Positions 60,012 through 64,000 of a stretch of 64,000 bases of DNA are shown here, in pieces. Position 1 is the first letter of the stretch; each line of letters starts with the position of its first letter. The notes beneath the pieces were generated by a model. It was not told where the DNA came from. It saw only the letters and a list, made by a program, of their open reading frames with translations, and made no database searches. Both the position numbers and the translations under genes were made by a program. This DNA is from Amycolatopsis orientalis DSM 40040 = KCTC 9412 (GTDB lineage: Bacteria > Actinomycetota > Actinomycetes > Mycobacteriales > Pseudonocardiaceae), in NCBI RefSeq assembly GCF_000478275.1, contig NZ_ASJB01000064.1, positions 364,019 through 428,018 of the forward strand, given 5' to 3'.

Positions 60012-60175
60012 GCCGTGTCCTGTAAGTCTGTTCGATGGGCTTCGTGATCCAGGTGGTTCCTGGCGGTGCGGGCGGATCGGCCTCGTACCGGGTCGTACCC
60101 GGCCGAGCCCGCCCGTGCCGTCAGGGACCACCTGGGCGCGAAGACCGCGAACAAGACTTGCAGGACACGGCCTAG
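60008..60175. mobile_element. Foldback/MITE-like element of 168 bp
   Basis: The ends CTAGGCCGTGTCCTG... and its complement form about 27-bp terminal inverted repeats with few differences, and the interior is also largely self-complementary (GTGGTTCCTG with CAGGGACCAC, GCGGGCGG with CCGCCC). CTAG at both ends may be the target duplication. It carries no gene. It sits between the stop of the SGNH hydrolase (60009-60011 is within the CTAG) and the toxin gene stop (60181), where it could terminate both. Confidence 0.7.
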
Positions 60176-60180
60176 CCACC

Positions 60181-60480
60181 CTAGAGATCGAGGGCAGCGC
60201 GCAACGCGATGTCGATGCGCTCCTGGACCTCTTGGTCGATCTCCGCGATCTTCTCGTCGAACCACGGCCGGTACAGGCGCGTGAGGTTCAACGTGGACAC
60301 CCAGTACCGCGCGTCGACGGCGACACCGAGGATGTCCTGGGGATCCCGGTCCAGCAGTTCGGTGCCGAGCAGCCACGGCCGCTCGGATTCGTTCACCCCG
60401 TCCGAGGACAGCAGGACGACGGTGCGCTGCCGTGCCGGTTCGGTCGGGGGGTGGTACGTCCAGACTTCACCCCTGTGCAC
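60181..60480 (-). CDS. MazF/PemK-like toxin
   Basis: 99 residues. The start HRGEVWTYHPP resembles the MazF/PemK opening (RGEIWxxx), followed by RTVVLLSSDGVN and the C-terminal helix. It would be an RNA-cleaving ribonuclease. It overlaps the upstream antitoxin gene by 14 bases (start GTG 60480) as is usual for type II pairs. Confidence 0.68.
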   Translation of the reverse strand: MHRGEVWTYHPPTEPARQRTVVLLSSDGVNESERPWLLGTELLDRDPQDILGVAVDARYWVSTLNLTRLYRPWFDEKIAEIDQEVQERIDIALRAALDL

Positions 60481-60694
60481 GCAGATCCTTCTCCGCGGCT
60501 GTCAGCTCGGCCTCGTCCGATTGGGCGGACGGTTCGACCGGAGCGCGCTGCGGGGTGTATCCGGTGCGGACGGCTTCCCTGCGGGCGGCCTTGGACAACC
60601 ACGACGAGACCGAGATCCCGTGTGCCTTGGCCGCCCGTTCGGCGAACTCGAGCGCACCACTGTCGAGTGAGAGAGTGACCTTACGTGTTGCCAT
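60467..60694 (-). CDS. Antitoxin of the MazF-like pair
   Basis: 75 residues: a ribbon-helix-helix-like start (ATRKVTLSLDSGALEFAERAAKAHGISVSSWL, cited as TLSLDSGALEF and GISVSSWLSKAARRE) and an acidic, flexible C-terminus (SAQSDEAELTAAEKDLRAQG) suited to toxin binding. ATG 60694 follows AAAGGT. The pair is probably self-regulated by the antitoxin. Confidence 0.75.
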   Translation of the reverse strand: MATRKVTLSLDSGALEFAERAAKAHGISVSSWLSKAARREAVRTGYTPQRAPVEPSAQSDEAELTAAEKDLRAQG

Positions 60695-60740
60695 ACCTTT
60701 TATCGTACCAGCGCCGCGCAAGCCCACCCCTTTTCCGCTT

Positions 60741-61193
60741 TCACAGGGTCGGCGAGCGCCCCTCGAACGGCGTCGAAAGCACCACCGTGGTCCGGGTCGA
60801 GACCTTGGCGGCCTCGCGGATGCGGCGGAGCAGGTCCTCCAGGCCGAGCGGCGAGGCCACCCGGACCAGGAGGATGTACGACTCGTCCCCGGCGACCGAG
60901 TAGCAGGACTCGATCTCCTTGATGTGCTCGAGGCGCTGCGGGTAGTCGTCCGGCGCGGCCGGATCGTTCGGCGTCAGCGAGATCAGCGCGGTGAGCGGGA
61001 GCCCGATCTGCTCGCCGTCGAGCCGCGCGGTGTAGCCGAGGATGACCCCGCGCTGCTCCAGGCGGCGCACCCGCTGGTGCACAGCCGACACCGACAGGCC
61101 GACCCGCTCGGCCAGATCGGTGAAACTGCACCGTCCGTCCGCGGCCAGTTCTCCGACGATGGCCTGGTCGAGCGGCTCCAGGGAACCGGTCAT
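60741..61193 (-). CDS. Lrp/AsnC family regulator
   Basis: 150 residues of standard length. HTH: LDQAIVGELAADGRCSFTDLAERVGLSVSAVHQRV; sensor (RAM) domain VILGYTARLDGEQIGLPLTALI to the end. Its ATG overlaps the stop of the M24 peptidase gene (ATGA), so it is co-transcribed with an aminopeptidase; a peptide or amino acid may be its ligand. Confidence 0.92.
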   Translation of the reverse strand: MTGSLEPLDQAIVGELAADGRCSFTDLAERVGLSVSAVHQRVRRLEQRGVILGYTARLDGEQIGLPLTALISLTPNDPAAPDDYPQRLEHIKEIESCYSVAGDESYILLVRVASPLGLEDLLRRIREAAKVSTRTTVVLSTPFEGRSPTL

Positions 61194-62332
61194 GCGTCGA
61201 GCACGATCAACTCGTGCGGACGCTGGTTGACCGGCTCGACGCCGTCCTCGGTGACCACGACGATGTCCTCGATGCGGGCGCCCCAGCGGCCAGGCTGGTA
61301 GATCCCGGGCTCGACGCTGAAGGCCATGCCCGGTTCGAGCGGCAGCGTGTTGCCCTTGATGATGTAGGGCTCCTCGTGCACGTCGAGGCCGATACCGTGG
61401 CCAGTACGGTGGATGAAGTACTCGCCGAAGCCCGCCTCGGCGATGATGTCGCGCGCGGCGGCGTCGATCGACTCGGCGGTGACACCCGGGCGGACGGCCT
61501 CGACAGCCGCCTTCTGGGCCCGCTGCAGGACGGCGTAGGTCTCGGCGACGTCGGCGTCACGCGGCTCGCCGACCGCGTAGGTGCGGGTGGAGTCGGAGTT
61601 GTAGCCCTCGGCGATCGGGCCGCCGATGTCCACCACGACGACGTCGCCACGCTCGATGACACGCCCGGAGACGTCGTGGTGCGGGCTCGCGCCGTTGGGG
61701 CCGGAGCCGACGATCACGAAGTCGGCGTGCGTGTGGCCCTCCTCGACGATCGCGGCGGTGATGTCCGCGCCGACCTCGGCCTCGGTACGCCCCGGCCGCA
61801 GCCACTCGTGGACCCGGGCGTGGACGCGGTCGATGGCCGCACCCGCGTCGCGCAGCGCCTGGATCTCGGCCGCGTCCTTGCGCATGCGCAGTTCGCGCAC
61901 GATCGGCCCGGCCAGCGTCTGCTCGGCGTCCCCGAGCGCGCCGCGGAACGCGAGCACGTGCAGGGCCGGGGTGAAGTCGCTGACCGCGACCCGGCCCGGC
62001 TTGCCCAGCCTGTCGGCGACGAGTTCGTAGGCGTTGTCCCCGTCGACCCAGGTGACGACCTCGATGCCGAGTTCGTCGGCCGGGACGTCGGCGTAGCCGG
62101 GCGCTTCCAGCTTCGGCAGCACCAGCGCCGGGACACCGTCGGCCGGGATCACCAGCGTGGTCAGCCGCTCGAAGGAGCCGCCCGCCTGCCCGATGAGGTA
62201 GCGCAGGTCCGAGCCGGGCGCGATCAGCAGGGCGTCGGTGCCGGCGGCGGCCGCGGCGGCGCGGGCCCGGTCGAGGCGGGCGCGGAGAGCGGTGACGTCG
62301 GGGGCTGGGTTGTGAAGGGAACGGCGCGACAT
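61190..62332 (-). CDS. M24 family Xaa-Pro peptidase (PepQ-like)
   Basis: 380 residues. An N-terminal creatinase-like domain (about 1-140) is followed by the pita-bread domain with metal ligands: Asp in VVVDIGGPI, Asp in NSDSTRTY, His in HRTGHGIGLDVHEEP, Glu in FSVEPGIY and Glu in RIEDIVVV. It removes Xaa-Pro N-terminal residues in the cytoplasm. Start ATG 62332, 11 bases from a mobile-element remnant. Coupled to the Lrp gene by ATGA. Confidence 0.93.
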   Translation of the reverse strand: MSRRSLHNPAPDVTALRARLDRARAAAAAAGTDALLIAPGSDLRYLIGQAGGSFERLTTLVIPADGVPALVLPKLEAPGYADVPADELGIEVVTWVDGDNAYELVADRLGKPGRVAVSDFTPALHVLAFRGALGDAEQTLAGPIVRELRMRKDAAEIQALRDAGAAIDRVHARVHEWLRPGRTEAEVGADITAAIVEEGHTHADFVIVGSGPNGASPHHDVSGRVIERGDVVVVDIGGPIAEGYNSDSTRTYAVGEPRDADVAETYAVLQRAQKAAVEAVRPGVTAESIDAAARDIIAEAGFGEYFIHRTGHGIGLDVHEEPYIIKGNTLPLEPGMAFSVEPGIYQPGRWGARIEDIVVVTEDGVEPVNQRPHELIVLDA

Positions 62333-62342
62333 GAAGCCGAGC

Positions 62343-62435
62343 CTAGAGCGTGTCCGGTGAATCCGTTCGACGGGCTTGGTGATCTGGGCGGTTCCTTCGC
62401 GCCTCGTACCGGGTGTACTCGGCGGGCGCGTCTCG
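62343..62435. mobile_element. Truncated relative of the 168-bp foldback element
   Basis: Begins CTAGAGCGTGTCCGG and runs parallel to the left half of the element at 60008 (shared TTCGA, GGGCTT, GTGATC, CCTCGTACCGGGT), then stops; the right half is missing. It starts 10 bases upstream of the M24 gene. Confidence 0.6.
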
Positions 62436-62449
62436 TCACTGGAAGGCGG

Positions 62450-62545
62450 CTACCTGTAGTGCCCTGTGAGGTTGTTGACGTGGGTGATGGGTGGGTGGCC
62501 GTTGAGGGCGGCGTGGGCGCAGTGGTGGTTGTAGTGGTGGAGGAA
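62450..62545 (-). pseudogene. 3' end of an IS481-family transposase
   Basis: Minus-strand codons give FLHHYNHHCAHAALNGHP then PITHVNNLTGHYR and TAG, closely like the C-terminus of IS481-type transposases. The frame upstream of it is corrupted and the rest of the gene is absent. Confidence 0.65.
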
Positions 62546-62717
62546 GGCCGCGCGGCACGGTTTTCGTGGCGGGCGCGGCGGCATTCGAGGCTGTCCCGTC
62601 GGGCGGTCGCCCAGCAGCCTTGTGCACGGTCAAACGGGCATTACGGTGGAACAGGAAGACCTCAGTTGCGATCGGCGATGACGTTAGACACCAGCACCAC
62701 ACAGGGAGGTGTTCGTC

Positions 62718-62780
62718 ATGATCAACCCAACCGCCGCTCAACCGTCAACAACGTCCATGGTCACTACAGCTACCTGGTGA
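62718..62780 (+). pseudogene. 5' gene fragment, 20 codons
   Basis: ATG 62718 has a good GGGAGG 8 bases upstream and codes MINPTAAQPSTTSMV and TTATW before a TGA. It looks like the start of a gene broken by rearrangement; the original is not recognised. Confidence 0.3.
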
Positions 62781-62863
62781 CGGAAGCACGAAAGCGGGCG
62801 GTGAAAGACACGATCCAGTCATGTATCACCCTTTAGTAGTAAATACTCCATTTCACCATTGTG

Positions 62864-62879
62864 GCGAACATTTGTTCGA
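62864..62879. promoter_or_regulatory. LexA (SOS) box GCGAACATTTGTTCGA
   Basis: Matches the actinobacterial SOS box TCGAAC-N4-GTTCGA at all but the first base. It covers the expected -35 of the HNH gene, whose -10-like TATTCT is at 62890-62895. Confidence 0.75.
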
Positions 62880-62901
62880 TTTGGTCGGGTATTCTTGGGG
62901 T

Positions 62902-64000
62902 GTGTCCGAGACGATCCTTCCCGCGTTGCCGCAGGAGTTGTGGCGTGCCGGCAAGCTGGAGCTTGCCCATGGCGTGCAGCAGTTCCTGCAGGTGATCCGG
63001 GTCGCCACTGCCGGGCTGGGCCGGTATCTGGCGGAGATCGAGTCGCGGGGCGCGAAAGACTTGTATGGGTATGGCTCGACGATCAGGTGGTTCGCCGATG
63101 TGGCCGGGCTGTCGTTTGGTGAGGCGCGTCCGGTGGTGAATCGTGCGATCGCGTTGAATCCGACCCGGGCTTTGGATGGGACGGAGCTTCCGGCGTTGGC
63201 GCCCGCGACGGCGGCCGCGGCCGCCGAAGGGGCGGTCGGGGACGAACGAATCCAGCAGATCCTGGACTTCCTGGCGAGCCTGCCGCTCGATACGTCGGCA
63301 GAGGACCGGGAGAGCGCGGAGAAGATCCTGGCCGAGCTGGCCCGGCACGCCGGTCCCCAGCAACTGGCCAGAGCCGAACAGAACCTACTCGGCTGGCTCG
63401 ACCCCGACGGCGCCGAGCCGAAAGAACCCGAACCCAAACAGCCCCGCCGGGAACTCACTCTGGAACGCCGCAAGGACGGCTTCTGGAAACTGAACGGGCT
63501 CCTCGACGACGAGGCCGGTGCGCGGACGGCCGCCGCGTTGGAGGCGTATGCCGCACCACGCCCGGTCGACGAATTCGGCCAAGCCGACCTGCGGACCAGA
63601 CCCGAACGCCTCGGCGACGCCTGGGTCGACCTGCTCGATCTCGCGATCGCCTGCCCGGATCAGCCCGGCACCTCCGGCTACCGGACCCTCGTCCATGTCA
63701 CCATCGGCCTGGAGGAGCTGAAGTCGGGTCTCGGCACGGCGTGTGTGGATTTTGTCGGGACGATGACCGCCCGGGATGCCCGGATGGCGGCCTGCGACTG
63801 CCTCATGCTTCCGGTCGTTCTCAACGCGGCCGGTGAACCGCTGGACGTGGGGCGGATGCGACGGTTCGTCACGCCCGGCCAACGACGGGCGTTGAACATC
63901 CGTGACGGGGGCTGCGCCTTCCCGGGCTGTCACCGCAGGCCGAAGAACTGTCACGTGAGCTTGCCCGGGTTAGGCAGACAGTTGGGCGTGAGCTGTTTCA
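62902..64000 (+). pseudogene. 13E12-type HNH endonuclease (DUF222), interrupted at the HNH core
   Basis: Starts at GTG 62902, 6 bases after TATTCT, so the mRNA may be leaderless. About 350 residues of the DUF222 domain follow (ELWRAGKLELAHGVQQFL at the start, YGYGSTIRWFADVAGLS, ELTLERRKDGFWKLNGLLDDEAG later). The Cys-rich part of the HNH domain begins normally, RDGGCAFPGCHRRPKNCH, but the expected HHI and following residues are replaced by unrelated sequence from about 63957. The frame stays open to the window edge. The protein would lack a nuclease centre unless an element excises. Confidence 0.7.
63957..64000. mobile_element. Left end of an insertion sequence (partial)
   Basis: The sequence after the break, starting TGAGCTTGCCCGGGTTAGG, has the look of IS3-family termini of actinomycetes. 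Only 44 bases are in the window, so the family and the insertion point (within a few bases) are uncertain. Confidence 0.4.

Larger units (their letters stand above)
62333..62901. other. Mobile-element graveyard upstream of the HNH gene
   Basis: 569 bases containing a truncated foldback element, an IS481-type transposase tail, a 5' gene fragment and the HNH promoter, each listed separately. No intact gene is present. Confidence 0.55.

Noticed and set aside
62741..62770. Plus-strand TVNNVHGHYS as a second IS481 transposase tail
   Set aside because: Ten residues only, the frame continues past the expected stop, and the frame with a good ribosome binding site here is a different one.

Overview
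The window reads as high-GC actinomycete DNA, most likely a Pseudonocardiales genome such as Amycolatopsis. The grounds are strong GC codon bias, many GTG and TTG starts, leaderless-looking starts, F420- and mycothiol-type protein families, an MptB-like mannosyltransferase, a CtpI-like giant P-type ATPase and a 13E12-type HNH gene with a LexA box. No rRNA, tRNA or CRISPR array was seen. Most of the window is accessory chromosome: metabolism, transport and many one-component regulators that sit next to their targets.

Layout. 1-6.3 kb: a MarR/epoxide hydrolase divergon, then an AbgT transporter with an M20 peptidase opposite a double Lrp/AsnC regulator. 6.3-10.3 kb: a compact minus-strand operon of a stand-alone NRPS-type adenylation enzyme, a membrane ferric-reductase-like oxidoreductase, a crotonase and an ECF sigma factor. 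I know of no characterised pathway with this composition. 10.6-18.9 kb: an SGNH hydrolase, a TetR regulator, a VOC/ArsR/SRPBCC operon, a ctpI-like ATPase and a ferritin-like helical protein. 19-28 kb: housekeeping-type conserved actinobacterial genes (SPFH/NfeD, DUF3097, an APH-like kinase, a PI3/4-kinase-like protein, DUF3090, S9 and S66 peptidases, a methyltransferase, an F420 enzyme). 28-35.3 kb: an MptB-like mannosyltransferase and a four-gene peptide ABC importer.

35.6-39.3 kb: a divergent cluster of membrane proteins with a cupredoxin-like lipoprotein and a tiny 48-residue membrane protein; it looks like a metal- or redox-related membrane complex. 39.3-48 kb: several regulator/enzyme divergons (TetR with a monooxygenase and DUF2867; HxlR with a thiolase and a 4Fe-4S protein), a SigJ-like sigma factor, a secreted GH5 enzyme and a PIG-L deacetylase. 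48-50.9 kb: a luciferase-like oxidoreductase and an ABC-F protein with a well-formed leader-peptide attenuator. 51-60 kb: an M55/M20 peptidase pair, a TetR/FAD monooxygenase divergon, SDR, LysR and a secreted SGNH hydrolase. 60-64 kb: a mobile-element-rich end with a foldback element, a toxin-antitoxin pair, a Lrp/M24 peptidase operon, IS remnants and an HNH gene that appears interrupted by an insertion sequence at the window edge.

Two features run through the whole window. Gene ends are often separated by long, near-perfect palindromes, and two of these are the same 50-bp element 16 kb apart. Operator-like inverted repeats sit in nearly every divergent promoter. All functions are read from sequence and family knowledge only; no database search was run.
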